Part shown: positions 1-9,202 of the stretch, one piece after another
How the letters are laid out: the number at the start of each line of letters is the position of its first letter
Numbering within the stretch: position 1 is the first letter of the stretch
Assembly: GCA_028824125.1 (NCBI GenBank)
Contig: JAPPES010000031.1
Coordinates: 1-64,000 of the forward strand
Direction: 5' to 3'
Origin: Candidatus Poribacteria bacterium
GTDB taxonomy: Bacteria > Poribacteria > WGA-4E > WGA-3G
Length of the DNA stretch: 64,000 bases
Notes under the pieces: generated by a model
What the model saw: the letters and a program-made list of their open reading frames with translations, nothing else
Database searches by the model: none
What the model was told of the DNA's origin: nothing
Translations under genes and position numbers: made by a program

Positions 1-248
1 AACTTTAGGACAACCGCCCTATTTATTCAATCATTTTTTTGGCGAAGGTATTGATAGTATATAAAATATATTAAGTCAAATAAACGTGAAAGATAATAAT
101 ATGAATAGTGTAATAAAAACATTATCAGACCCTTAATATCATTGATCTGTACCGCCCATTTGACAATTTCCACTAAACGTATTGCAATTCAGATATTAAC
201 AGTGCCAATGTAAACTACTGGCACTGTTAATAATTTTAATCTTCATCC

Positions 249-566
249 CTAAGATATTTTCCTATGTAAAAGTTGAAATATCCATCCAGATTGAACTAAT
301 CGATATACGCCACGCTTCACTCTTTTAATTTGATTGTCTTTAATTAATTTTTGTATTGTTTTATCGATAGATTGCTCAATACCAAAATCACGCCCACGAC
401 TTTTAGAGATAATTGGTGTACTAAATTCTATAAAACCTTTTCTCTCAAATTCCGTCATAAACTCTGTGATTTCACTTTTATTGCTTATTCGATTTGAATA
501 ATTGAGTAAATAATCTGCAATACAAAATCCGACTTCATCAGCTAACGCAATCTTATCACTACGCAT
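249..566 (-). CDS. hypothetical protein, possibly winged-helix-like
   Basis: ORF track 105 aa; AT-rich accessory region; no confident family. Confidence 0.5.
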   Translation of the reverse strand: MRSDKIALADEVGFCIADYLLNYSNRISNKSEITEFMTEFERKGFIEFSTPIISKSRGRDFGIEQSIDKTIQKLIKDNQIKRVKRGVYRLVQSGWIFQLLHRKIS

Positions 567-608
567 AATGTTCTCCTAGAACATACATGTACCACGTTCC
601 ATCACAAT

Positions 609-637
609 TTGACAAATTTCATGGAACATGGTAACAT
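609..637 (+). promoter_or_regulatory. candidate sigma70 promoter
   Basis: TTGACA (609-614), 17-nt spacer, TAACAT (632-637). Confidence 0.45.
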
Positions 638-642
638 GTGTG

Positions 643-768
643 TTAATGCATGTGTGCCAACACATGCATTAATCAACTACAAGGCGGCTGGCAAACCTGC
701 CTTCAATGTTGTTTCCTTAGGCACCTCAATTAGTAGTGTAATGAGCACTGATTGAGGTGCTTTTATTT
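643..768 (+). ncRNA. candidate small RNA A
   Basis: Starts just after the 609-637 promoter; 13-bp perfect hairpin TTAATGCATGTGT/ACACATGCATTAA (643-672); 18-nt motif TCAATGTTGTTTCCTTAG (703-720) shared with 1556-1573; ends in stem GCACCTCAAT/ATTGAGGTGC (721-730/751-760) plus TTTTATTTATT; no + strand ORF. Confidence 0.4.
721..768 (+). terminator. Rho-independent-like terminator
   Basis: 10-bp perfect stem followed by a T-rich tract on the + strand. Confidence 0.5.
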
Positions 769-1348
769 ATTCCACTAGAATAGGTTGATGCACAATCTTT
801 TTATCTTCAGTCACGATAAATTCGGATTGGATATGCCATCGCCCATTCCAATCAGCATGAGTTTTGAGTTCATAGATTCTGACTTTGAATTTATATTTCT
901 TATTCGGAACAATATCTTCCTCTTCGCCATCTTCATCTAATACATGGATATCAGCACCATGAGACGTTATGTTGAAAGTCATGCCTCTCCTATTTGTAAA
1001 TAAGTCTACAGAACGTGCATGATGCAGTTTCTTTACGGTCGCCTCAAAAGTCAATATTTTATCGAGAAATTGTTCAGGATCATTGAGTATCTCTGAAAAC
1101 AACACATCCATATTTGGATCACTTGTATCGCGTTTGGATAGATCCACAAGGCACGGACTGTCAGCCTTGATTGTAATAACATCGCCTTCTACAGATGGAG
1201 TTTCTACAAGGCATTCGGACAGTCGATCTATATCACCCTCATCTCTGAACATACCTATGAAATAATTAGGTTTTACATCAGTTCCACATCCAATTGCCAG
1301 AACTAGTGCCGTTAGGATTAAAATCCCTAAACATCTTGAAATGAACAT
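767..1348 (-). CDS. putative lipoprotein
   Basis: ORF 193 aa with signal peptide and lipobox-like ...VLAIGC. Confidence 0.65.
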   Translation of the reverse strand: MFISRCLGILILTALVLAIGCGTDVKPNYFIGMFRDEGDIDRLSECLVETPSVEGDVITIKADSPCLVDLSKRDTSDPNMDVLFSEILNDPEQFLDKILTFEATVKKLHHARSVDLFTNRRGMTFNITSHGADIHVLDEDGEEEDIVPNKKYKFKVRIYELKTHADWNGRWHIQSEFIVTEDKKIVHQPILVE

Positions 1349-1496
1349 TCTTATATCTCCTTGAATTATGTAATTATGAGAAACAGCTGCTATCCCTCAA
1401 TCAAAGGAAGTATGTATAATTAAGCAAAAAAGCCAATATTCTGCACAGGTAATTCACAGTACTCTAAAAAATATTGTAAATTGCAGTACAAAAATA

Positions 1497-1526
1497 TTGA
1501 CAAACTTCTGCAAGGCATGTTATACT
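1497..1526 (+). promoter_or_regulatory. candidate sigma70 promoter
   Basis: TTGACA (1497-1502), 18-nt spacer, TATACT (1521-1526). Confidence 0.45.
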
Positions 1527-1531
1527 TAAAC

Positions 1532-1668
1532 TAACGAGGGATAGCAAATTGAATCTCAATGTTGTTTCCTTAGTTACAGACAAGGTTTTCACTACCAATG
1601 GTAACCTTGTCGACCAAAATTTGACTCGTTGTGATAAATCTACGTGATGACTCACAACGAGTCATCAA
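1532..1668 (+). ncRNA. candidate small RNA B
   Basis: Follows the 1497-1526 promoter; contains TCAATGTTGTTTCCTTAG (1556-1573); then hairpins GACAAGGTT/AACCTTGTC (1579-1587/1603-1611) and TGACTCGTTGTGA/TCACAACGAGTCA (1622-1634/1652-1664). Confidence 0.38.
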
Positions 1669-1763
1669 CACGTCTATTATTGTAACATATCAAATCTGGA
1701 TTGTCAAATAAAATTACACTTTTTTGACCTTTTGACTGATACCTGATTACTGAACAACAGAAA

Positions 1764-1829
1764 TTAACAAGAACTAAGCGTCAAATCCCCATGATGAATC
1801 ATGAGGATTTGACGCTTAGTTCTTGTTAA
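1764..1829. repeat. 66-bp near-perfect palindrome
   Basis: TTAACAAGAACTAAGCGTCAAATCC... / ...GGATTTGACGCTTAGTTCTTGTTAA; arms about 32 bp, one mismatch, 2-nt centre. Confidence 0.9.
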
Positions 1830-1858
1830 AACCTGCACAGAAATTCCGTGTAGGTTTT
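1828..1858. repeat. hairpin with 23-nt conserved core (copy 1)
   Basis: CCTGCACAGAAATTCCGTGTAGG flanked by AAAA/TTTT; related inverted copy at 2676-2724. Confidence 0.7.
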
Positions 1859-1926
1859 GCTTGACTTTACCTCAACCCTATGCAATACTAACCCTGTTTT
1901 AATTTTAAAAACGGAGGTTCAGTACA

Positions 1927-2142
1927 ATGGCAACTTGTGAAATAATGGAACGTAAACTAATCGAAAAAGAAAAGCAGGTAACAGATCTTCATATACTATG
2001 TTGTGAATTAGAAATTATAGAAAGAAAAAGAGGTACTTGGGATAAAGGTGCAAGGCAATTTATTAAACGACTTCGCAAAGCAGCTAAGCGTCATGAGATG
2101 ATATATCGTCAGATGGTTTATCAGCAGAAGCAGCACTCTTAA
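1927..2142 (+). CDS. small hypothetical protein
   Basis: ORF 71 aa preceded by ACGGAGG RBS; 3' end overlaps the opposite-strand ORF 2084-2326. Confidence 0.5.
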   Translation: MATCEIMERKLIEKEKQVTDLHILCCELEIIERKRGTWDKGARQFIKRLRKAAKRHEMIYRQMVYQQKQHS

Positions 2143-2326
2143 GTCGATTAAGTAGGTTTGAAAGATTATATTGATGATCTTTAATAAGTTTTATTACTGC
2201 AGATAATTCTTTAACGTCTTTTGGATGTTGATTTGCAATAATATTAACAGTCCTTATAAGGTCATCAATTTCAGGTTTCACATGGCGTTCACAAAATAAT
2301 TCTTCAAGTGTAGGTTCATTATTCAT
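2084..2326 (-). CDS. small hypothetical protein
   Basis: ORF 80 aa. Confidence 0.45.
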   Translation of the reverse strand: MNNEPTLEELFCERHVKPEIDDLIRTVNIIANQHPKDVKELSAVIKLIKDHQYNLSNLLNRLKSAASADKPSDDISSHDA

Positions 2327-2387
2327 AATTTTAATACCCCCTTAATTATTTATTAATTGAGAGTAATTATATATTATCAAAGATAAA

Positions 2388-2421
2388 AAGTCAATCTAAA
2401 TCTCATGATCTAGATTGACTT
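2388..2421. repeat. hairpin
   Basis: AAGTCAATCTA/TAGATTGACTT, 11-bp perfect stem. Confidence 0.7.
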
Positions 2422-2501
2422 ATACTTCAAACCTAAATTCTAACGGAAAGTCGCTAAACAATATTCATTCAGTCAGCACTACTTCTGTAAGCCAAGATCT
2501 G

Positions 2502-2549
2502 CTGGGTATCTACATCCACAAGCTAAAGCATGGGGATGTAGATACCCAG
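2502..2549. repeat. hairpin, 16-bp perfect stem
   Basis: CTGGGTATCTACATCC/GGATGTAGATACCCAG; loop contains CTAAAG. Confidence 0.8.
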
Positions 2550-2675
2550 TTCTTGCTAATGATGGACAACCTGCGGAATGGGCGATTGAATATTTTTATA
2601 TGGTTAATAAGGAATTATTGGATACGCCATAAAAATATCATGTTAAGATTGATATTATATCAATGATATGCATAT

Positions 2676-2724
2676 AACAAGTAAAAATCCTACACAGAAT
2701 TTCCATGCAGGATTTTTACTTGTT
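2676..2724. repeat. hairpin with 23-nt conserved core (copy 2, inverted)
   Basis: AACAAGTAAAAATCCT/AGGATTTTTACTTGTT; reverse complement of the core CCTGCATGGAAATTCTGTGTAGG matches copy 1 at 20/23. Confidence 0.75.
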
Positions 2725-2841
2725 ATTATTTAGAAAACGCGGTAACATATTAATAATCTATTATTACAGAGCACAACAACTGCAATCTCTGAGAAAGACT
2801 GCAGTTGCTTATAGTGCCTTAGAACTAAAAGGAGAAGAACG

Positions 2842-3126
2842 ATGATCACTTTTATATTCCAAGATCTTGTTATGGAATTTGAAACTACAGATGAACTTTT
2901 TAATGATCCATTATTCAAATTGATATCAAAGAGATTCGAACTTGAAAATCAGATGCAAGAAACTAATCAACAGATGATATTATCGAATATTAGAATGCAA
3001 CACATCTTAGGTGTCAATGAAAAAAGTATCGGCTTTTCACTAAACGATGACGAAGCAAAATTCAAGCTGGATCATCTTTCAAAAACAAATCAAATTCCAA
3101 GCGTATTATACCAGTTTGTGAATTAA
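2842..3126 (+). CDS. small hypothetical protein
   Basis: ORF 94 aa; AAAAGGAGAAG RBS upstream. Confidence 0.5.
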   Translation: MITFIFQDLVMEFETTDELFNDPLFKLISKRFELENQMQETNQQMILSNIRMQHILGVNEKSIGFSLNDDEAKFKLDHLSKTNQIPSVLYQFVN

Positions 3127-3253
3127 TTGTCAAGCAAAAACCCTTATACCCACTGGATTCATGACGGTTTTTTATGCCCAAAAACCACTCACTGCAAATC
3201 AATTTGAATGTATTTGAGTCAGATAGGATTATTGGGCATACTAAGTCCTACTG

Positions 3254-3295
3254 GACATCTACATCCCCGATCTAAAGATGCGGGGATTTGATGTC
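3254..3295. repeat. hairpin overlapping the end of a WD40 gene
   Basis: GACATCTACATCCCCG...CGGGGATTTGATGTC; shares TCTACATCC...CTAAAG with 2502-2549. Confidence 0.65.
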
Positions 3296-4957
3296 AAGAA
3301 GTGTGTTAAGTGTCGCAAGTTTTTCACCAGTTTTGACATCCCATAAGTGTGTTTCACCAGGCGCGCCACCTGTAGCAAGAATGGTCCCATCGGGAGAGAA
3401 GCCCACTACCACGTCACCAATAAATTGGCGCGCCTCAAGGCGAAAAAGTTCTGCACCAGTTTTGACATCCCATAAAAGAGTTTCATTGGCATCGCTTGTC
3501 GCAAATATCTTTTTATTTGGAGAGAACGCAAAGGCGTTTACTTTCCCAATCAGCGTAAGGAGTTCGTCCCCCGCGGGCAAATTCCACAGCTGAGTTTTAT
3601 TGTGCGGTATCAACGTTGTAGGAACGTTACTCCCCTTCGACTCAACTATAGTATCAACTCCGTGACTGGCAAACAGCGTTGCATCCGAGGAAAATACCGC
3701 TCCCACAGTGCTATCATAGGACGCTACGGATGGAGCAGCTATATCTTTTCCTATTTTTAGATTCCATATCTGAACTGTACCATTAGATGATGCACTCGCA
3801 AGCATGGTATTATCCACAGTGAAAGCTAAGGCTTTGACCGACTCTGCATGTTCAGTGGTAAAAATAGAACGTTCTTGGCCAGTATTTACGTCCCAGAATC
3901 GCACTGTCCCATCAGCACTTCCGCTGGCAAGAAGCCCTTTTTCGGTAGGAGAGAACGCTAATGCTTTGATACTATTCTTATGTCGTGTAAGCATTCCGCG
4001 CCACTTCCCATTTTGGACATTCCATAACTGAATTGTGTTGTCGAAACTGCCGCTCGCAAGCATAGTACTGTCGTGTGAAAAAGCCAAGGCATCAATCTTT
4101 TCTGTATGCCCTTTAAGAATAACACGCTCGGTCTTTGTTGCCGTATCCCATAATCGCACTGTATTGTCATCATGTGCACTTGCGATGGTTTTACTGTCCG
4201 GGGAATACGCTATTGCTTGAACTCCTTTTGACACCTCCTTTTCATCCGCGTCATCGTTGAGCAATTCTGGAATGGGATTCACTACAACTGGTTGTTCCTT
4301 CTCTTTGAAAATTTCCTCTTCGTGTCCTGAGCCAGTATACCCTAAACGGACATTACCGTTTTCTTCGTGTCCAGTGACAAAGGTTTTACCATCTTGCGAG
4401 AATGCTAATACTCTTCTTGGCAAAAAACTACTTTTCTGTTCCAGTTTTTCGCCGGTTTCTACATCCCATTCAGTGATATAAAGATTTAAGCCAAGACCGG
4501 TAAGCGTTTTGTTCTCCTTCGTAAATACTAATGTTGAAACTCTTGCGATTCTGTCGGGCACCTCAATGGATAAACGTTTACTACCAGTTTCTGTATCCCA
4601 CAACTGAATACTTGCGTTTAGAGTTCCACAGCTTGCGAGGATTTTTCCATCTGTTGAAAATGCAAGTGAATTGAAATATCTAACATCCCCCGTAGGCAAA
4701 GATATCTCTTTTCCATCCTCTACATCATATAACCAAACCCCAACATCCGTTCCCACTGCCAGGCGAGTACCATCCGGTGAAAACCGCATCACATTAATCC
4801 CGCCTTTGCCAAGACGAGCGATTGCACCTTCTGGTAGACCGACCTGTGTGTTGTCTTGCGCAAAGCTGGCTGAAATCGGAAGAAGACTCAGAACTAAAAT
4901 TGAAAAATAAAAAATAGAATGGCAGTACCGCCCCTTTTTCATAACTAAATCCTCCAA
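3272..4957 (-). CDS. secreted WD40 repeat protein
   Basis: 561 aa; signal peptide; many WD40 repeats (LAFSPDG..LASGS.D.TVRLWD). Confidence 0.9.
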   Translation of the reverse strand: MEDLVMKKGRYCHSIFYFSILVLSLLPISASFAQDNTQVGLPEGAIARLGKGGINVMRFSPDGTRLAVGTDVGVWLYDVEDGKEISLPTGDVRYFNSLAFSTDGKILASCGTLNASIQLWDTETGSKRLSIEVPDRIARVSTLVFTKENKTLTGLGLNLYITEWDVETGEKLEQKSSFLPRRVLAFSQDGKTFVTGHEENGNVRLGYTGSGHEEEIFKEKEQPVVVNPIPELLNDDADEKEVSKGVQAIAYSPDSKTIASAHDDNTVRLWDTATKTERVILKGHTEKIDALAFSHDSTMLASGSFDNTIQLWNVQNGKWRGMLTRHKNSIKALAFSPTEKGLLASGSADGTVRFWDVNTGQERSIFTTEHAESVKALAFTVDNTMLASASSNGTVQIWNLKIGKDIAAPSVASYDSTVGAVFSSDATLFASHGVDTIVESKGSNVPTTLIPHNKTQLWNLPAGDELLTLIGKVNAFAFSPNKKIFATSDANETLLWDVKTGAELFRLEARQFIGDVVVGFSPDGTILATGGAPGETHLWDVKTGEKLATLNTLLDIKSPHL

Positions 4958-5058
4958 ATCGGCTGTTAGATGTTATATCAGGGAACATGGACTACGTAAT
5001 AGATGGGTAAACACTGTTAGAATAAGACCATTTATGAGGTCCGTTGTAACTTCAATTT

Positions 5059-5092
5059 AGGCACACCCCTCTTTTACTTTACGGGTGTGCCT
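5059..5092. terminator. intergenic hairpin downstream of the DUF1501 gene
   Basis: AGGCACACCC/GGGTGTGCCT perfect 10-bp stem just after the stop at 5099 (- strand); no clear T tract. Confidence 0.45.
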
Positions 5093-5098
5093 ACCACT

Positions 5099-6538
5099 TT
5101 ATGCTAAAATGTCGCGGACAACATGCCCGTGCACGTCTGTGAGGCGGAAATCTCGACCTTGGAAACGGTACGTCAGTTTTTCGTGGTCAATGCCGAATAG
5201 ATGCAGCATTGTTGCATGGAAGTCATGCACATGCACAATGTTTTCAACGGCGTTGTAGCCAAGTTCATCAGTGTTACCGTAACTAATACCGCCTTTGACA
5301 CCGCCGCCTGCCATCCACATCGAAAATCCCTTGATGTGATGGTCGCGCCCGCTACCTTGTGCCATCGGTGTTCTGCCGAACTCGCCACCCCAGATAATCA
5401 AAGTCTCATCTAACATGCCGCGCTGTTTTAAATCGTTAACGAGTGCTGCTGTTGCCTTATCGACATATCCTGCAGTTGTCTTAATAGCGTTCTGTATACC
5501 ACCGTGATGATCCCATCCGCGATGATAGAGTTGGATAAAGCGAACGCCACGTTCTGCTAACCTTCGGGCAAGTAGGCAGTTTGATGCGTAAGACCCATCG
5601 CCAGGCTTTGCACCATACATATCAAGGATGTTCTGTGGTTCTTTGGAAATATCAGTCAATTCAGGGACACTCGTTTGCATGCGGAATGCCATCTCATATT
5701 GATTGATACGTGTAGCTATAGTTGGGTCATCAACCGTTTCGTTCAACATGCTGTTTAGGGTTTGTACTGCGCCAACAACGTCATGCTGCTGTTCCTGGCT
5801 TACACCGCCAGGACTTGAGACATAATGAACAGGATCGCCACTTGAATGGAACTGAACACCCTGAAATTGTCCAGGGAGAAACCCGCTATGCCACTGTCGA
5901 GTTGCAATCGGTTGGTCTTGTCCACCACCAGAGGATATTAGAACAACATATCCGGGAAGATTCTCATTTTCACTGCCGAGACCGTATAACAACCACGACC
6001 CCATGCTCGGTCTTCCTGAAATAGCAGTCCCTGTGTTCATAAAGGTGTGGGCAGGATCGTGATTAATCTGTTCGGTACGTAGTGATCTAACAATGCAAAT
6101 ATCGTCTGCAAGACTACCAATGTGTGGAAACGCAGAACTCATCTCCTGTCCCGACTCCCCGAATTTTTTGAATTCATGGGTTGGTCCAAGACATTTAAGC
6201 GAATTTGCCTGCCCCTGTAGCTGCGCAATCGGTTGTCCTTTGGTGAACGACTGCGGCATCGGTTTACCGTGCATCTCTGCCAATTTCGGTTTGTAATCCA
6301 AAGTCTCTAAATGCGAGGGACCTCCCGCCATACAGAGATGAATCACACATTTTGCTTTCGGTGCCACGTGCGGCTCTGTAATTATGCCGGGCCACCGTTC
6401 AATCTGCGGTGCGGCATCTAATATTGAGGGTGTAAGTAGGGATGCAAGTGCAAACGACCCGATGCCGCGTGCTGTTTTCCCTAAAAATGTACGCCTTGTA
6501 AGGCGCAGTTTCGTTTCTTGATGAATATCCATAGCCAT
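5099..6538 (-). CDS. DUF1501 domain protein (sulfatase-like, Tat-type leader)
   Basis: RRTFLGKTARGIGSFALASLL leader; IHLCMAGGPSHLETLDYKP; WGGEFGRTP...RDHH. Confidence 0.9.
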   Translation of the reverse strand: MAMDIHQETKLRLTRRTFLGKTARGIGSFALASLLTPSILDAAPQIERWPGIITEPHVAPKAKCVIHLCMAGGPSHLETLDYKPKLAEMHGKPMPQSFTKGQPIAQLQGQANSLKCLGPTHEFKKFGESGQEMSSAFPHIGSLADDICIVRSLRTEQINHDPAHTFMNTGTAISGRPSMGSWLLYGLGSENENLPGYVVLISSGGGQDQPIATRQWHSGFLPGQFQGVQFHSSGDPVHYVSSPGGVSQEQQHDVVGAVQTLNSMLNETVDDPTIATRINQYEMAFRMQTSVPELTDISKEPQNILDMYGAKPGDGSYASNCLLARRLAERGVRFIQLYHRGWDHHGGIQNAIKTTAGYVDKATAALVNDLKQRGMLDETLIIWGGEFGRTPMAQGSGRDHHIKGFSMWMAGGGVKGGISYGNTDELGYNAVENIVHVHDFHATMLHLFGIDHEKLTYRFQGRDFRLTDVHGHVVRDILA

Positions 6539-6556
6539 ATTTCTCCTTCATAGTTG

Positions 6557-6970
6557 TCAGAGGATTTTTATCATCCATTCACCATCATGTGCAGGGTTAT
6601 GGATTAATCCTTTTTTTATGTCAACACAGAGGTCCAGAGCTTTCAAAATTATGTGTCCAACGAGGACAGGCATTCCTTCTGAAAGTTCAGTTGCGCGGAT
6701 AGTGTCACTTCGCTCCAAGACAGTATATTCTACCTCTGAATAAACGAAGCGTTCCACGATGCCGTTTGCAGTTTTTACTTGAATCTTTCTAAGTGGTATA
6801 AGTCCAAGTTGTTCGATGAGCGGTATCGGTAAGCAGAGCCCGGTTGCCCCCGTATCAACGAGTGCATCTTTGACGGTGAGTTGCCGTACATCTTCTGGGT
6901 TCTTAATCCCAGCTCTTACTAAAACCAGATCATCCTGATTTGCGAGTTCGATTCGTGTTGTCTGTTCCAT
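6557..6970 (-). CDS. retropepsin-like (clan AA) aspartyl protease family protein
   Basis: ALVDTGATGLCLP motif (D-T-G-A) and LVGHIIL. Confidence 0.7.
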   Translation of the reverse strand: MEQTTRIELANQDDLVLVRAGIKNPEDVRQLTVKDALVDTGATGLCLPIPLIEQLGLIPLRKIQVKTANGIVERFVYSEVEYTVLERSDTIRATELSEGMPVLVGHIILKALDLCVDIKKGLIHNPAHDGEWMIKIL

Positions 6971-7096
6971 TTTAATGCTTCTTGTTTTTTCATTAAGACT
7001 TATGCAATAATATAGAATTGTGTTATACTACCCGTTATTATACAAATGAGTTAGTATGTTTCAACCCAATTAACCTATTTTAATGGACTAAATTGC

Positions 7097-7402
7097 TTAT
7101 TCTTTATTCGTAAAACCTACTGCAATCCAATAAATGATGAAGTAAATTGACCAAATGATAGCAGAAGTTCCAATAAATACTGCCATAAATTTTCCTAATT
7201 GAAAACCATTTGCATAATAGGTAGTCCCATATTGACCACCGAGAAACCATGTCAAGAAATCAAACCACCCATCATAACTCCGATCTTGTAGTTTCCCGGC
7301 TTCGTTACCTAAAAATCCACCAATTATAATGGATAAAACAAGTGTTAATCTAAAGGGTCCTTTTTTAGGATTTAATGCCTTCTTGATAAATCCTTTCATC
7401 AT
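7097..7402 (-). CDS. small membrane protein
   Basis: 101 aa; two hydrophobic segments. Confidence 0.55.
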   Translation of the reverse strand: MMKGFIKKALNPKKGPFRLTLVLSIIIGGFLGNEAGKLQDRSYDGWFDFLTWFLGGQYGTTYYANGFQLGKFMAVFIGTSAIIWSIYFIIYWIAVGFTNKE

Positions 7403-7525
7403 TTATAGCGCCTCCATTGGAAACTTACATACCTCAACCCGTAAACCCTTCTAATACAAAAACGATGTATTAGAACGTACCGCTGGATAATTCTGCCAAA
7501 CTCATCTCAAGAATATCTAAAGTCC

Positions 7526-8536
7526 CTACTCCTTTTTCATTTGTCCCCATTTCGTCGTTAGCGACTCCGACTGAGGTGAAACCGGCAACGTATTCGCATA
7601 CGCTGGATCAAACCAATCCCCACCAAAATCGCCTCCAGTACGTGTCAGCACCGTCCGAACCCCGCTGTTTACATCAACTTTGGAAATTTGCAACGCACCG
7701 TTACGCTGTGTAAAAAGCACTTCCGATCCATCCGGCGAAAACTCAGGGTCCCATGCATCAGAACCGGCTTCATCAACAAGCTGCCGGAGACCGGTGCCGT
7801 CGCGATTGACAATGTAGATCGTCTGTTTGTTCTTCCATACGCGGTGCAGGTCCCTATCCAAGATGACCGGCAACGGATGCTTGTTCGCAGAAATGGCGAG
7901 TCTGTCACCCGCAGCTGACCAGGACAGATCCAATTGCCATCGTAGTACTTCTTCGGGTAGCGGTTGTTCTCGTTCTTTTGTACGGACGTTGATAAACGTA
8001 AGTCGGGAACGGGCACTGCAGGCTATTTCTGAACCATCAGGAGACCACGCCGGTGAACTTCCATCCCCGATGAGTTCGGCATCTTCTTCTCCAAGCGTCG
8101 CAATATGGAGAAGGAACTTTAAAGCGTTCCAGTCCTTGGTCTGGAAAACAAACTGTTTGCCATCAGGAGACCACGCCGGACTTCTTCTTTGAGCCTCTGT
8201 TTTTCGCTTGAAGACGCGTCGGACATTCGAGCCATCCGCATCCATCAAATATAGGTCTCGCGTGCCCTCACGATCCGAGACAAAGAGAATCTGCTCACCG
8301 GTCAGAGACCAGGCTGCCTCAAGATCAGCAGCAGGATGCTGTGTCATGTTCACCTGTTCAGAACCATCTGGATTCATGATGTAGACCTCATAATTGCCGT
8401 CCCGCAAGGAGGTAAACAGAATTTTAGGTGTTGTTGGGGCTTTAGCGAAAAGTTCACACACCGTCCCACACATCAGCAGCAAAACGATTATACAAAATAT
8501 CAATACCAATCTCATACCTATTTCTCCTATTGTCAA
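7526..8536 (-). CDS. TolB-like / PD40 beta-propeller protein
   Basis: Repeated ...SPDGSE/AWSPDGKQFVF motifs; signal peptide. Confidence 0.85.
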   Translation of the reverse strand: MTIGEIGMRLVLIFCIIVLLLMCGTVCELFAKAPTTPKILFTSLRDGNYEVYIMNPDGSEQVNMTQHPAADLEAAWSLTGEQILFVSDREGTRDLYLMDADGSNVRRVFKRKTEAQRRSPAWSPDGKQFVFQTKDWNALKFLLHIATLGEEDAELIGDGSSPAWSPDGSEIACSARSRLTFINVRTKEREQPLPEEVLRWQLDLSWSAAGDRLAISANKHPLPVILDRDLHRVWKNKQTIYIVNRDGTGLRQLVDEAGSDAWDPEFSPDGSEVLFTQRNGALQISKVDVNSGVRTVLTRTGGDFGGDWFDPAYANTLPVSPQSESLTTKWGQMKKE

Positions 8537-8808
8537 TTTTTTGATCTATGCTATTAACCTGTGAAACCCTTTACGACAAAAATGACGAGATAGTAAAGAG
8601 GCCATTGAATTATGAAGTATGCTAACCAAACGAATACAGAAGATAAGATGAAATATACCAGAAAAACAGATTTAGGAACCGTCAAATATTTTGATGGAAG
8701 ATCTCCATCATCCTCATCTGCAAGTTTCCCTTTCTTGGCGAGATGTGAGAAAATGTTCCTCCTAATATGCCAACAATGAAAAAGAATTCGCTGTCTGACG
8801 ATACCTCT

Positions 8809-9165
8809 TCAATTATCAAGCGAGAAATTTTCCTTTTTGGTTTTATCAATCCCTATCCTGGAGTTTGGAAAAACAACACGAGTTATTATAAAGTAAACTA
8901 ACCATGTCAAACCGAAAGGCACAGCAAAAGTAATAAGAAATTCAGCAGCAATGTATAGTTCTGTCCCCAACTGTCTGGGGACATGAACCGACATCACATT
9001 CATTTTTTGACGAGACATTGCCCTAAGAAACTCCATGTAAAGAGATGATTTTGTAATCCCCCAAAATCCTAATAGAAGGGACGATATAAGCGTTAGGATG
9101 AAAAAACCTCGCTGCCAAATGATTGATTTCATTAGTAACCTCCTGTGAGTTAGGTTGACGAACAA
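8809..9165 (-). CDS. small membrane protein
   Basis: 118 aa; two hydrophobic segments. Confidence 0.5.
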   Translation of the reverse strand: MFVNLTHRRLLMKSIIWQRGFFILTLISSLLLGFWGITKSSLYMEFLRAMSRQKMNVMSVHVPRQLGTELYIAAEFLITFAVPFGLTWLVYFIITRVVFPNSRIGIDKTKKENFSLDN

Positions 9166-9202
9166 ATTTCATATACAATTTGACAATAAGAATACACATG
9201 GA

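Noticed and set aside
1083-1265. + strand ORF 60 aa overlapping the lipoprotein gene
   Set aside because: Antisense to a better supported lipoprotein gene with signal/lipobox.
3288-4910. Opposite-strand ORFs inside the WD40 gene (e.g. 3288-3593, 3804-4031, 4257-4481, 4671-4910)
   Set aside because: Antisense shadow ORFs of a repetitive coding gene; low-complexity, no RBS pattern.
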